Source: Apoderus coryli
Lineage: Eukaryota > Arthropoda > Insecta > Coleoptera > Attelabidae
Length of the DNA stretch: 64,000 nt
Assembly (NCBI GenBank): GCA_911728435.2
Contig: OU452205.1
Span: 3,462,760-3,526,759 of the forward strand
Direction of reading: 5' to 3'
This document shows, piece by piece, positions 24,301-30,039 of the stretch. The notes under the pieces were generated by a model. The model saw nothing but the letters and a program-made list of their open reading frames with translations. It did not search any database and was not told the DNA's origin. Made by a program: the position numbers and the translations under genes. Positions within the stretch are counted from its first letter, which is position 1, and each line of letters opens with the position of its first letter.

Positions 24301-25318
24301 GTTTATGTCATAGTTTCAACACCAGTCTTTAAAAAAAATTAGAGACACCACTGAATTCCTCTCAAACAAGTGCCTATAATTATAAATAAATAAGTTACAG
24401 GGTAAAAATGCACAAAATTCAAAACCACCCTGTATCTTTTAAACGGTTCAAGATATCGAGGTGCGGTTTTCAGCATTTGATTTCATTTGAAAATCGAGCT
24501 CGTGACATCTAGGTTAGTTTTCTTCTAACTCCTCTAGAAATCGGTGTTTCCTATCAAAAGTGTCCAATTACTTTGTAAATACACACATTGCTAATTGTGC
24601 TTTGAAGTCTTATTTAGTTATGTCGAAGTTGCTCCATATCTGCTTATCTAAACCCGTGGCGGCTGGTTCTAAACTTGCCCACTTAACTGCCCAAATAATT
24701 GGAAAGAAATAAGTATACCATTCGCCATTAAGTGCGTTATTTTATGTTCCCAACCATTCCGTTAAAGTTCCATCTTCTTTCCGTAGGTCAAGTGCTGTAT
24801 GGAGAGGGCCGAAGAGGAGCAGTGTGAAATGTACCTATACTATGAGGAGTTCCGGTTATCTCCAGACACCTCTACCATCAGCAAATGGTTGTTACCATCT
24901 GATTCATATTCAAATGAAGAATTTGTGAACGCTTTTGGTCGGGTGGACGTAAAGCGGGAGTATTAGCGGATACATTGCTAAATTCTCCTTCTCAAAGATA
25001 TTACGGGACTTCCGTTATAAGACAAATACTGTTCAAGCTGTTTTCCTTTGTCAGTTTAGTTACTCGAATATATCCGTTAAAATTTTCCCAATATTTTTTT
25101 AGAAAATACTGTATAAATCGTTCTAGTATCATTTGCTAGCGATATAGGTATATTATAAGATGCCTTTGCATTACTTCAAAGCCAGAGGTGTGTATATGTA
25201 ACATCACTTACCTTACAGAAATTGCAGCTTCTGCCTTCGTAATGAGGTTTGCAAATGCATTGGCCCGTAGAAGGATCACACGACGAATATTTCGAACCGT
25301 ACACATCGCAGTTGCAAG
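6..25318 (-). CDS. Laminin alpha chain, partial gene (17 exons)
   Basis: This is a secreted basement-membrane subunit. Alpha chains assemble with beta and gamma chains through the long coiled coil and bind cell receptors through C-terminal LG domains. Seventeen exons chain with compatible phases: LE repeats (25318-14348), an L4 domain (14290-13995), LE repeats (13012-9808), coiled-coil domains II/I (9752-3868), LG1 (3804-3266), and LG2 (1006-6, continuing past the left edge). LG domains occur only in alpha chains, so alpha rather than beta or gamma is firm. Which paralogue it is (LanA-like or wing-blister-like) cannot be decided without the N-terminal domains. No frameshift or stop was found in any exon, so the gene looks intact. 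The LN domain and signal peptide are not in the window. Introns range from 55 bp to more than 6 kb and hold most of the mobile DNA. Confidence 0.93.
495..533 (-). ncRNA. Degenerate hammerhead-like motif
   Basis: The minus strand reads TTGAAGA, stem GAAG/CTTC, GAAACATGTATGG. This is the pattern of the family described at 22404, but the first core C is T and the 5' stem I does not pair. It lies in a laminin intron on the sense strand and is probably inactive. Confidence 0.35.
847..1006 (-). CDS. Laminin alpha exon 16: LG2 first part
   Basis: Acceptor tttatcatag, donor gat-gac equivalent: gac|gtaagt. It completes the split Arg codon and reads [18 protein letters not shown], then [10 protein letters not shown] and S-L-I-Y-L-A-Q. 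The F-x-F-x-T-x-x-x-x-x-L-[IL]-[YF] strand pattern is typical of LG domains. Confidence 0.92.
1590..2066 (-). mobile_element. RTE-like LINE 3' end (broken reverse transcriptase C-terminus)
   Basis: Frame pieces include [24 protein letters not shown] and [11 protein letters not shown], followed in a shifted frame by [10 protein letters not shown]. These are typical of the C-terminal region of RTE-type or similar insect endonuclease/reverse-transcriptase LINEs. The 3' end near 1590 carries a TGATGATGATGA tail, as in RTE elements. At least one frameshift is present. Confidence 0.75.
2095..3240 (-). mobile_element. Jockey-like LINE fragment with broken reverse transcriptase
   Basis: Pieces on the minus strand: [10 protein letters not shown], then G-V-P-Q-G-S-V-L with frame change, F-I-N-D-I, then L-L-A-D-D-F-K-I-Y (catalytic A-D-D), and [10 protein letters not shown] with L-E-K-I-Q-R-R-F. 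Domain order matches a reverse transcriptase palm and thumb. Several frameshifts show it is dead. It ends about 25 bp from the exon 15 donor. The RTE end at 1590-2066 abuts it. Confidence 0.75.
3266..3487 (-). CDS. Laminin alpha exon 15: LG1 second part
   Basis: Acceptor gaattctag, donor gca-ag|gtaaaa. It completes an Arg codon and reads [10 protein letters not shown], then Y-I-Q-V-G-G, and ends [18 protein letters not shown]-[WY]-[ND]-F-x-x-x-x-G-x-C-x-G is the standard closing motif of an LG domain. Only a 60-bp intron separates it from exon 14. Confidence 0.92.
3548..3804 (-). CDS. Laminin alpha exon 14: LG1 first part
   Basis: Acceptor tttttag, donor caa-ag|gttgga; phase 0 at its start. 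It reads [14 protein letters not shown], then [11 protein letters not shown], then L-E-K-T-I-T-V-Q-R. This is the first half of a laminin G-like beta sandwich. The donor is weak (GTTGGA), but phase and homology to the following exon support it. Confidence 0.88.
3868..4058 (-). CDS. Laminin alpha exon 13: end of coiled coil
   Basis: Acceptor atttttag, donor gaa-tct|gtaata. It runs [12 protein letters not shown] to [15 protein letters not shown]. The closing A-R-E-A-A-x-S is the conserved join between the alpha coiled coil and LG1. The exon lies outside any long open frame and was placed by splice phase and by this motif. Confidence 0.9.
4405..5165. mobile_element. Non-autonomous DNA element with about 45-bp inverted ends
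   Basis: The left end CACCATATCGTTAAG, about 46 bp, is mirrored at 5120-5165 (CACCATATCGTTGGG on the other strand), both running into AACTCCACTTTTT. The interior minus strand has a decayed coding end containing [14 protein letters not shown] and an acidic tail [13 protein letters not shown] before a stop. I do not recognise the family. No clear target duplication was seen. Confidence 0.55.
5440..6215 (+). mobile_element. Jockey-like LINE 3' fragment
   Basis: Broken frames give [12 protein letters not shown] and [12 protein letters not shown], the thumb-region motifs also found in the next LINE copy. The 3' end is an AATAAATGATTATTTATTT-like tail near 6190-6215. Most of the element is missing. 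Confidence 0.65.
6225..7975 (+). mobile_element. Jockey-like LINE with reverse transcriptase, two frameshifts
   Basis: The best-preserved copy of this LINE family. It contains [17 protein letters not shown], then after a frameshift near 6710 [18 protein letters not shown] catalytic box near 6893, and V-K-D-L-G-V-Y. A second frameshift near 7265 leads to [16 protein letters not shown] and the C-terminus ending at 7727. The 3' UTR ends in an AAATAAAATAAAA tail near 7975. The 5' part, including the endonuclease, is missing. It lies antisense in the 4.1-kb laminin intron. Confidence 0.88.
8162..8440 (-). CDS. Laminin alpha exon 12: coiled coil
   Basis: Acceptor atttgtag, donor gac-g|gtaaaa; the split Glu codon is completed by the next exon. 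It reads [11 protein letters not shown], then [12 protein letters not shown] and ends K-K-L-V-S-D-D. The intron on its 3' side is 4.1 kb and holds two LINE copies on the opposite strand. Confidence 0.92.
8498..8739 (-). CDS. Laminin alpha exon 11: coiled coil
   Basis: Acceptor acattttcag, donor aac-g|gtaagt. It begins [10 protein letters not shown] and continues through [11 protein letters not shown] to [13 protein letters not shown]. The helical, charged composition continues domain II/I. The flanking introns are 58 bp and 57 bp. Confidence 0.92.
8798..9752 (-). CDS. Laminin alpha exon 10: coiled-coil domain
   Basis: This is the largest exon (955 bp), starting after tttttttgtag and ending aga-ag|gtaagt. 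It begins C-D-E-C-T-H-L-L. After that it has no Cys-rich repeats and only a stray Cys; it is rich in Leu, Lys, Glu, Asp and Asn with heptad-like spacing. This is the alpha-chain part of the triple coiled coil (domains II/I), where alpha pairs with beta and gamma. An internal Met would give an apparent start at 9696, but phase and the Cys motif show the exon begins at 9752. Confidence 0.93.
9808..10020 (-). CDS. Laminin alpha exon 9: last LE repeats
   Basis: Acceptor gatatag, donor cac-ac|gtaaga. It reads [38 protein letters not shown] and ends N-G-I-C-T. With the next exon it makes [11 protein letters not shown], the Cys pair that marks the start of the coiled-coil region in laminins. Confidence 0.93.
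10358..10523 (-). CDS. Laminin alpha exon 8: LE repeat
   Basis: Starts in phase 0 after tttacag and ends caa-g|gttagt. It reads [20 protein letters not shown], then C-P-C-P-S-E-E, ending C-N-C-K-Q-G. The N-N-T-x-G-x-H-C-E-x-C motif is a standard LE signature. The 2.2-kb intron upstream (10524-12753) contains a LINE on the same strand. Confidence 0.93.
10935..12535 (-). mobile_element. CR1/jockey-like LINE, broken reverse transcriptase
   Basis: On the minus strand: [28 protein letters not shown], then in another frame [14 protein letters not shown] and I-Y-A-D-D (catalytic). The C-terminal part (11643-11209) has Y-G-P-C-L and [31 protein letters not shown] microsatellite sits near 11255. The 3' tail is (ATT)n-like near 10935. 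It lies in the intron between exons 7 and 8. Confidence 0.85.
12754..13012 (-). CDS. Laminin alpha exon 7: end of L4 and LE repeats
   Basis: Starts with the third base of a split Glu codon after cgttgtag and ends tgt-aag|gtaggt. It reads V-E-E-I-L-L-D-K-A, closing the L4 domain, then [12 protein letters not shown] and G-Y-Y-R-Y. That is the half-LE that normally follows L4 (C-x-C-P-x-x-Y-x-G-L-S-C-x-x-C-x-x-G-Y-x-R), although the Cys after Ser-Cys is missing here. It ends C-D-P-N-S-G-Y-C-K. Confidence 0.92.
13181..13220 (-). ncRNA. Hammerhead ribozyme-like motif
   Basis: Minus strand: stem I ACA, core CTGAGGA (position 7 of CUGANGA is free), stem II CCATATATATGG (with one-base offsets), GAAA, short stem III ACATGT, cleavage triplet GTC, stem I TGT. 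ACATGT is self-complementary, so a dimer would be needed to make a stable stem III. It is sense to the laminin transcript. Stem I is only 3 bp. Confidence 0.6.
13321..13362 (+). ncRNA. Hammerhead-like motif, core mutated
   Basis: Mirror copy of the motif at 13181. The core here reads CTGAGCA instead of CTGANGA, changing the conserved G, so this arm is expected to be inactive. GAAACATGTCTGT follows intact. Confidence 0.5.
13995..14290 (-). CDS. Laminin alpha exon 6: laminin IV (L4) domain
   Basis: Starts after tttttccag and ends aca-ga|gtaagt. The core [17 protein letters not shown] matches the L4 pattern (L-P-x-x-F-x-G-[DN]-x-x-x-x-Y-G-G-x-L), with Asp replacing the first Gly of the usual Tyr-Gly-Gly. 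The domain continues into the next exon. At about 130-150 residues in total it looks shorter than the roughly 180 usual for L4, so it is probably divergent. Confidence 0.85.
14348..14524 (-). CDS. Laminin alpha exon 5: LE repeat leading into L4
   Basis: 59 codons, phase 0 at both ends (attctcag| and cca|gtaagt). It reads [18 protein letters not shown], then [13 protein letters not shown]-x-C-F-G directly ahead of an L4 domain is the usual alpha-chain arrangement. The last 20 residues form the linker into the L4 domain. Confidence 0.92.
14592..14819 (-). CDS. Laminin alpha exon 4: LE repeats
   Basis: Acceptor ccggcag and donor aag|gtaagt flank the exon; it is phase 0 at both ends, 76 codons. 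It reads H-C-N-C-S-A-S-G, then [12 protein letters not shown], then [12 protein letters not shown], then begins the next repeat with [15 protein letters not shown]-x-C is typical of the alpha-chain LE rod just before an L4 domain. Confidence 0.92.
14920..15056 (-). CDS. Laminin alpha exon 3: LE repeat
   Basis: The exon starts after gttatag and ends at aag|gtaagc. It completes the split Glu codon, then reads [12 protein letters not shown] and on through [12 protein letters not shown] to [10 protein letters not shown]. The W-G-Y-x-P-x-x-G-C signature is a hallmark of a laminin LE repeat. It is separated from exon 2 by a 6.4-kb intron full of transposons. Confidence 0.92.
15480..16000 (-). mobile_element. 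LINE 3' fragment in left arm of inverted duplication
   Basis: Minus strand reads [18 protein letters not shown] and, later, [11 protein letters not shown], the C-terminal signature of CR1/jockey-like reverse transcriptases. Frames are broken. A deleted copy lies inverted at about 16960-17130 on the plus strand. Confidence 0.6.
16633..16959 (+). pseudogene. P-element/THAP-type transposase fragment
   Basis: The open frame contains A-A-P-K-L-T-K-S-H and [12 protein letters not shown], a stretch I associate with P-element-like transposases (A-P-K-L-T-x-x-H ... K-M-K-V-x-x-A-x-Q-V-F-S). The N-terminal 20 residues are hydrophobic and look like a signal peptide, but are probably chance translation of upstream intron or UTR sequence. 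It is a relic; a more decayed copy lies inverted near 16020-16100. Confidence 0.5.
18472..19766 (+). mobile_element. Jockey-like LINE, broken; 3' UTR split by mariner
   Basis: Contains N-Y-R-P-I-S-I-I-P (one frame), then [17 protein letters not shown] near 18915 (catalytic box), L-E-Y-A-S-V-V and a C-terminus ending at 19714. Same family as 6225-7975. The 3' UTR resumes after the mariner at 21056-21155, with a terminal block like that of the 6225 copy. Multiple frameshifts are present. Confidence 0.8.
19769..21055 (-). mobile_element. Mariner (DD34D) element with intact ends
   Basis: 1287 bp between TA dinucleotides. The ends are inverted repeats: CGAGGTCTGTTCAAAAAGTA at the left and its mirror at the right (about 28 bp). 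Size, TA target and transposase all fit the mariner family. It is inserted in a LINE 3' UTR. Confidence 0.92.
19823..20889 (-). pseudogene. Mariner transposase, one frameshift and one stop
   Basis: The start at 20889 (M-E-E-L-K-S-Q-R-N) opens a helix-turn-helix DNA-binding half with W-Y-K-R-F-Q-D-G and D-E-R-S-G-R-P-S. The frame is lost near 20431-20425. The second half resumes as [11 protein letters not shown] (first catalytic Asp). An in-frame TGA occurs at about 20168. H-H-D-N-A-P-A-H holds the second Asp and [14 protein letters not shown] the third, with 34 residues between them, giving the DD34D triad. All three catalytic Asp codons remain, so it was disabled recently by two lesions. Confidence 0.92.
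21465..21645 (-). CDS. Laminin alpha exon 2: LE repeat
   Basis: The acceptor is taag at 21647-21646, chosen over a cag four bases downstream because only taag keeps phase 0 with the previous exon. Translation starts A-G-Y-W-K and runs through [23 protein letters not shown] and [10 protein letters not shown], ending in a split codon g|aa. The donor is gtaatt, weaker than its neighbours. Eight-cysteine LE spacing is clear. Confidence 0.92.
22047..22086 (-). ncRNA. Hammerhead ribozyme motif, left arm
   Basis: Exact mirror of the motif at 22404-22443: stem I GCCA/TGGC, CTGATGA, stem II GGAC/GTCC, GAAA, ACATGT, cleavage triplet GTC. It lies on the minus strand, sense to the laminin transcript, in the intron between exons 1 and 2 of this window. 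Confidence 0.72.
22404..22443 (+). ncRNA. Hammerhead ribozyme motif, right arm
   Basis: GCCA (stem I), CTGATGA, T, GGAC-GTTGTA-GTCC (stem II), GAAA, then ACATGT, cleavage triplet GTC ending at 22439, then TGGC (stem I). All conserved core positions are present. Position 10.1 is U rather than G, so the pair next to the core is U-C. Stem III is only the self-complementary ACATGT, as in hammerheads known to work as dimers (newt satellite and Penelope-like element types). Confidence 0.72.
22560..24262 (+). mobile_element. CR1-like LINE with reverse transcriptase, frameshifted
   Basis: Contains P-I-H-K-K-G-D and N-Y-R-L-I-S-I-I-P (22659-22886), then in a shifted frame [21 protein letters not shown] and Y-A-D-D-T-T-I-Y (catalytic box near 23217), F-L-G-V-I-V-D and a C-terminal tail to 23977. 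The 3' end is TATAGGCAAATAAAGC followed by (ATT)n at 24248-24262. It starts directly beside the palindromic element. Lesions: at least one frameshift and two stops. Confidence 0.88.
24270..24600. repeat. Dispersed repeat, inverted relative of 21775-21850
   Basis: 24520-24580 (TTTTCTTCTAACTCCTCTAG and flanks) is the mirror of 21795-21850 (CTAGAGGAATTAGAAGAAAA). The two may be the ends of one older element into which the palindrome and LINE inserted, or two copies. ACAGGGTAGTCCATAAG at 24272 resembles the ends of Tc1/mariner-type MITEs. Confidence 0.45.
25212..25318 (-). CDS. Laminin alpha exon 1 of window: LE repeat
   Basis: Acceptor tttttattacag precedes 25318 and donor aag|gtaagt follows 25212. 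It opens with two bases of a split codon and ends in phase 0. It encodes a typical LE half-repeat: C-N-C-D-V-Y-G-S, then [11 protein letters not shown], then C-N-F-C-K. The following exon continues as A-G-Y-W-K, completing the repeat. This is the most N-terminal laminin exon seen. Its upstream partner lies beyond the right edge or was missed. Confidence 0.92.
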
Positions 25319-26311
25319 CTGTAATAAAAATGGCTTTATTACATTTCAGATCAAGGAGTAGAAAATGTATTTAAATTTTAGTGAAAATATAGATAAAATA
25401 TAATTTTTTTGCATCAAAAATAGAGGCAAGTTTATGAAAGGATGTCAATTCCAAAAATATTTATTTATATTCAAAATATTGACAATGTTACATTTCTCAT
25501 GATGGCTTTAGCAAGCAAATAAATATGACACTGGGTCAAAAATATTCAACAATTTAAGTCAGTAATCTATTCGGCAGGCAACACATGAACAAATTAACTT
25601 TAAGACCTGCAAAGTGTTTAGACATGCAAAATCAAACTGTTGAACATTTGTTAAAGACATTTTTTATGAGTTAACTTTAGATAAGGTTGCATCATACGTT
25701 CTCGGTATGAGTTCATCAAATTCTTCGCTAAAAATTTTCGAAATTATGCACTATTTAACAGCATTAGGTGATGACCTTTCATATACTTGCCCTTATTTTT
25801 GAAGCAAAAACATAATATAAAAATTAGAGGTTGTTATTACAAATTTTTCAATTTGATTATATACCTATCTTTAATATAATTTATATAGCGTCGTATTTAA
25901 AATAAGAAAGTTGACACAAACTACCGGTACAACCCGAAGTACTAGATTCTTGAAAATATTTTAGCCGAATTGGTCCCGTCGACCTAAGTACTACCATAGA
26001 ATAAGAAAGCTACGCTAACAGAAGTTTATCTTGACGATTTCGATGGGATTTTGTGTTCGTTCGCGCGATTTTGTGCGCAAGCTGTCGAATTGGGTAAAAT
26101 TCCAATATGGACGAATATTAATGATTGTTTACATTCGTTTATTCCATTTTCTAAAAAGTTTTCAACGTTTTTCCATTTTTATTAGTTGTTTGGTTATAAG
26201 ATTTATTGAATTCTAGTTTTAAGAACAATAGTGTAATAGTGTTGTTGGAAAAAGAAAGTTCGATATAATTACCGGAACTTTCGAACAGACCATTCGATAA
26301 AGAAGATTATA

Positions 26312-26566
26312 TTGAGTTTGTTAAAACTAATTTTGGAAGGCTTGGCTAATTTTGTTATTATGCAGTATAATTTATCCAAGAAATCATTGAAAGGTCGGAG
26401 ATATAAAAGTGAGTTCAAGAAATTTGCCGTAACTGTATATTTTCTTGGATCTAAACTATATCAACACTTACAAGAAACTTTTTTTAGCATTTTTTTTAAC
26501 CACAATTCATGTAAAGTTGAATATTTGAAAGATATTATATTTCAAACAATAAAAAAATTAATTTAA
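26312..26566 (+). pseudogene. P-element-type transposase fragment
   Basis: 84 residues containing L-S-K-K-S-L-K-G-R-R-Y-K-S-E-F-K-K-F-A and V-Y-F-L-G-S-K-L-Y-Q-H-L. The pattern G-R-R-Y-x-x-E-[FM]-K-x-F-A-x-x-x-Y-F-x-S-x-x-x-Y-x-x-L is characteristic of P-element-like/THAP transposases just after the THAP domain. The rest of the protein is not recognisable, so this is a relic. Confidence 0.6.
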
Positions 26567-27469
26567 TTAGCCTTAATGTGCGGGGTATAGTGAGCGATCA
26601 AGGATCCAACTTTTTAGCTTTCTCACAGCAAAATGGGGTGCAACCAGAAAGACCGTATTATATTTACCGCGCCCAAATTCCTTAAAAAATCGCCAAAGTA
26701 TTCCAGAGGACATAATCAGGGTTTGTCAGACTGAGAGAAATGTTAAGGAAAAATAAACTGTTGCCGTCGAGGCATGAGTCTCCAAATTTAAGTGTAAAAG
26801 TAATATTTCTGTGACCTTTTTGTCATTTATCTTTTTCCTAAGACTCTTGATGACAAGCTATATTTTTTTTTTATTGTAGACAGCTATTTTTTATTTCTAT
26901 TTAAATTATTCCATATTATTTATTCAAGCCTAGGAATTTTTTTAATTTTGAACCCTTTTCCACTAATAAGGAACGGATTGGTAAGCACGTTTTTATGATA
27001 CATTTCATAGGTTATATTCTATCAAAGCTATAAATAACTAGGCAATATTTCTTCTATGTTTTGGAAATATATTTTTTTTTAAGTTTTTAACCCCTTTTTA
27101 CACTATGCCATCTAATCTAATTTTATGGTTAATGTGTTAGGTTATACTCTATTAAACCAAAAAAAAAATAAGTTGAAGTATGAATTTTTTAACTTTTTAA
27201 ACCCCTTAAATACGCCCAAGTTAATCAGCACCTGCATAATATCTTGTAGTATTTTTGTGCCAAATTTGTTAAGTGGTTTTTTAGTTATCGGGGATACAGC
27301 CCGAAAGACATTTTTTTAAAACTACTTATTTACATATAAATGACTGAAAACACGTTTTTCCGGGGGAACAGACCCCATACACATATATTATATAAATATA
27401 ATAATATGATATGGTGAGTAAAAAAACATTCTAATTGACAACACATTTGCAAAAATTTCTAAATAATGT

Positions 27470-27656
27470 TGTACAATGATGTCATTCTGTTTTGTTTAAA
27501 TTGTTTATTGTTGATTTGTAATATTTATGTAGCTATTATTATGTTTTTATTATTAGTCATACGTATTTTATACTTTTATTTTTGTACTTTTGGCTACCGA
27601 CGGGTCTATGTACATGAGTACGAATGAGACAGAAATAAATATTATTATAATAAAGT
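27470..27656 (+). mobile_element. LINE 3' UTR fragment
   Basis: Ends in CGACGGGTCTATGTACATGA, then GAATGAGACAGAAATAAATATTATTATAATAAAG, the layout of other LINE 3' ends in this window (short G-containing block, AATAAA, AT tail). No coding sequence remains. Confidence 0.4.
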
Positions 27657-28168
27657 TTTTTTAAATTAAACATATTTTTTTTTATTGCGAAAGTTGCTCG
27701 AAAATATTCCGCTTATGTGAAATTGTGTACTATTTTAATTGTTAGTACGGAATTTATTGCCCGCTTGTTTGATATTGTGAACAATACTATGATGCGCACA
27801 AAATCTGCGCGAGTTTCAAGAAATCCCATACAAATCAATGCTATTTACACGAAGTTAAACTTCTGGTTAGCGAAGCTTACTTATTCTATGGTACTACGCC
27901 AGATTTTCAGATTGTGCTACAGTATAGTTTCTCCATAATCGATCGAAACACTTTCCGATGGGACACCCGGTATATCGATATGACATTCAAATAAAATCAT
28001 TCTTAGAAAAGTCGCAAAAAATCCCGAAACTTGGCAATTTTTATTTATTTTTTTGTTGTGACTGTTAAATAATTTTAAAAAGTAATAACTTTAAAATATT
28101 GATATAGGAAAAAAAATGTGAACGAAGTACCTATTTTTATAATATGTACACTAATATGTAACTTTTAG

Positions 28169-28206
28169 TTCCTGAAGAAGACAGCATAGCCTGTAGAAAC
28201 GTTGAA
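28169..28206 (+). ncRNA. Hammerhead-like motif, second type
   Basis: TTC (stem I), CTGAAGA, stem II ACAG-CATAGC-CTGT, A, GAAA, CGTT with cleavage triplet GTT, then GAA (stem I), followed by an A-run. Core fits CUGANGA...GAAA. It stands 13 bp left of the palindrome at 28219. Stem I is 3 bp and an extra A precedes GAAA, so activity is uncertain. Confidence 0.45.
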
Positions 28207-28293
28207 AAAAAAATAAAACAAAACAAAATAAAAGTCGTCTACTCCACAATACAACTCTGTATAATTACACTAGGTCATCATTGGTACAACCAA

Positions 28294-28335
28294 ACTATAC
28301 ATGTTTCGAAAGTTCAAACTTTCATCATCAGTGGT
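28294..28335 (-). ncRNA. Hammerhead motif, left arm, stem I weakened
   Basis: Mirror of 28869-28910 with CTGATGA, stem II GAAAGTT/AACTTTC and GAAACATGTA intact. The 3' strand of stem I reads TAGT instead of TGGT, which breaks one pair with ACCA. Confidence 0.55.
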
Positions 28336-28868
28336 AAAATAACGTAGTGTCAGGAAGCGAAAATTGGATATTAGTTATACATAATTATAAGAATCTAAAA
28401 GTAATAGAATACAATAGAAGACTATATTTTAAAGCTGGAAATATGTTCATACAACTTACCACATTGTGGAAAAAATAAAGTGACATACCACTTTGCTTTA
28501 TGTCAAATTCATTTTTCCCTCTCATCACACCTTTTCAATGTATTCTTGTCGGTTGTTTTTCTCAGTTCGCCATTTTGCACAAAACAATGAAAATTTTACG
28601 AATATATAATTAAATTATTAATCAGCTCGCATTATGAAAAAGAAGAAAACGAAAAAATCATCTTATTCAATGTTCATCAGTTGAACAATTAATATATTAT
28701 TATTTCAATTTATTTTATTTGTTAAAAATTTTTTTCACAATGTGGTAAGTTGTATGAACATATTTCCAGCTTTAAAATATAGTTTTCTATTGTATTCTAT
28801 TACTTTTAGATTCTTATAATTATGTATCACTAATATCCAATTTTCGCTTCCTGACACTACGTTATTTT

Positions 28869-28910
28869 ACCACTGATGATGAAAGTTTGAACTTTCGAAA
28901 CATGTATGGT
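28869..28910 (+). ncRNA. Hammerhead ribozyme motif, right arm
   Basis: ACCA (stem I), CTGATGA, T, GAAAGTT-TG-AACTTTC region (stem II), GAAA, ACATGT, cleavage triplet GTA at 28904-28906, TGGT (stem I). All core bases are kept; GTA is an allowed NUH site. Confidence 0.68.
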
Positions 28911-29039
28911 TTGGTTGTACCAATGATGACCTAGTGTAATTATACAGAGTTGTATTGTGGAGTAGACGACTTTTATTTTGTTTTGTAGCATTAACACTCC
29001 TCGTCACAATGGATTATTTTTCGAAAAAAAAAAAAAAAT

Positions 29040-30035
29040 TGACATGAAATTATAAAATTTCAATTTAAGTATATATGTTTAAATGGAACCTCCATCTCAA
29101 GAAAAAAGTAAAAACAATAACTTTTACAATTGGTATATGGATAAAAAAGTAAAATACAAACAACTTTTTTCCTTTGACATTTTTTAAAATTTCCCGAAAA
29201 ATTTTTTTTAAAGCAAAAACACATGGCTTAATTAAAAGTTGAATTAAATGCTAAGGAAAAAAATGTCGCACTTTCTGTGCGACACTGTATAAATTAATTT
29301 CGTTAAACGTTAGGTACTCTGTGTTGTAGCGTTTTCTTTTTAAGTAACTTCATTGTTTTTGATTAGTTTCTGATTAATTACTATTCGGCACGCGCACAAA
29401 AACAATACCCGAATTTAAGTTGGGCCCCTTTGGCAACAGAAACTTTTGCCATGGCAAGATATAAATCAATTTGACGGTAACATCATTAAATCCAATCACC
29501 CATAGTGATCCATCCAAATGGAATTGTACAATATGGCTTGTTTGTGGGTGGCAATAAATATTATTACAGATACAGTGATTAAAGAGAGACCGTGTGGTGT
29601 ACAGCAAAAGTAAAAGTACTTGTTCTATTTTGAAACAAAAATATTATAAAGAATGTGTAGTAGATTGTCTCGTTAATTGACACAATCCATATTCAAATAA
29701 CACTGTCCGAAATTTTCGATAATATTATTTTTATTGTTACGTTTATATTTTAAAAACCTCACTTAACTCAACTTTTAAGATTTCAAAGATCTACGACCTT
29801 GTTCGGTTTAAATTGTTATTGGTTTAGAAAATTGCATACTTTCCGCTTGTGTATTCACTCATCCTCAGGGCTATTTGTGTAGGTGGTGATTAAAAACAAA
29901 ATGCATTGTTTAGGCACTATTTTGTTGGAAAGAATATGTACCATATTGAGTTTTTTGTTTTAATTTTTTAAGGCCCGTCCACAAACAATTTGAATTTGTG
30001 CCAGTCAAGACTTCAGTCTGTTTTTCATATATCAC
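29040..30035. other. No gene recognised
   Basis: AT-rich sequence. A 77-codon frame on the minus strand (29607-29374) has less extreme base composition than its surroundings but no motif I know. 29870-29900 contains a decayed CCTGAGGATGAG...GGAAA hammerhead-like trace on the minus strand. Confidence 0.4.
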
Positions 30036-30039
30036 TCTT

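Larger units (their letters stand above)
25949..27975. mobile_element. P-like DNA element with long inverted ends
   Basis: 25985-26100 (ACTACCATAGAATAAG..., GATTTTGTGCGCAAGC...) is mirrored by 27790-27900. The right end runs to TGGGACACCCGGTATA near 27973. Between the ends lies a P-type transposase fragment (26312-26566) and a LINE 3' end (27470-27656). A second copy of the right terminus, inverted, occurs at 34430-34550 (ATACCGAGTGTCCCACCG). The exact left boundary is uncertain. Confidence 0.55.
28219..28985. repeat. Palindromic element with hammerhead motifs (copy 3)
   Basis: Arms 28219-28476 and 28730-28985, about 257 bp each with a few differences, flank a spacer of about 253 bp. Each arm has a GTGGAGTAGACGACTTTTATT edge and a hammerhead motif. 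Right of the palindrome come AGCATTAACACTCCTCG and ATGGATTATTTTTCG followed by an A-run (to about 29040), the same layout as copy 2. Confidence 0.88.

Noticed and set aside
29374..29607. 77-codon minus-strand frame as a possible laminin exon
   Set aside because: No LE cysteine spacing, no L4 or LN motif, and no convincing acceptor and donor pair in phase.
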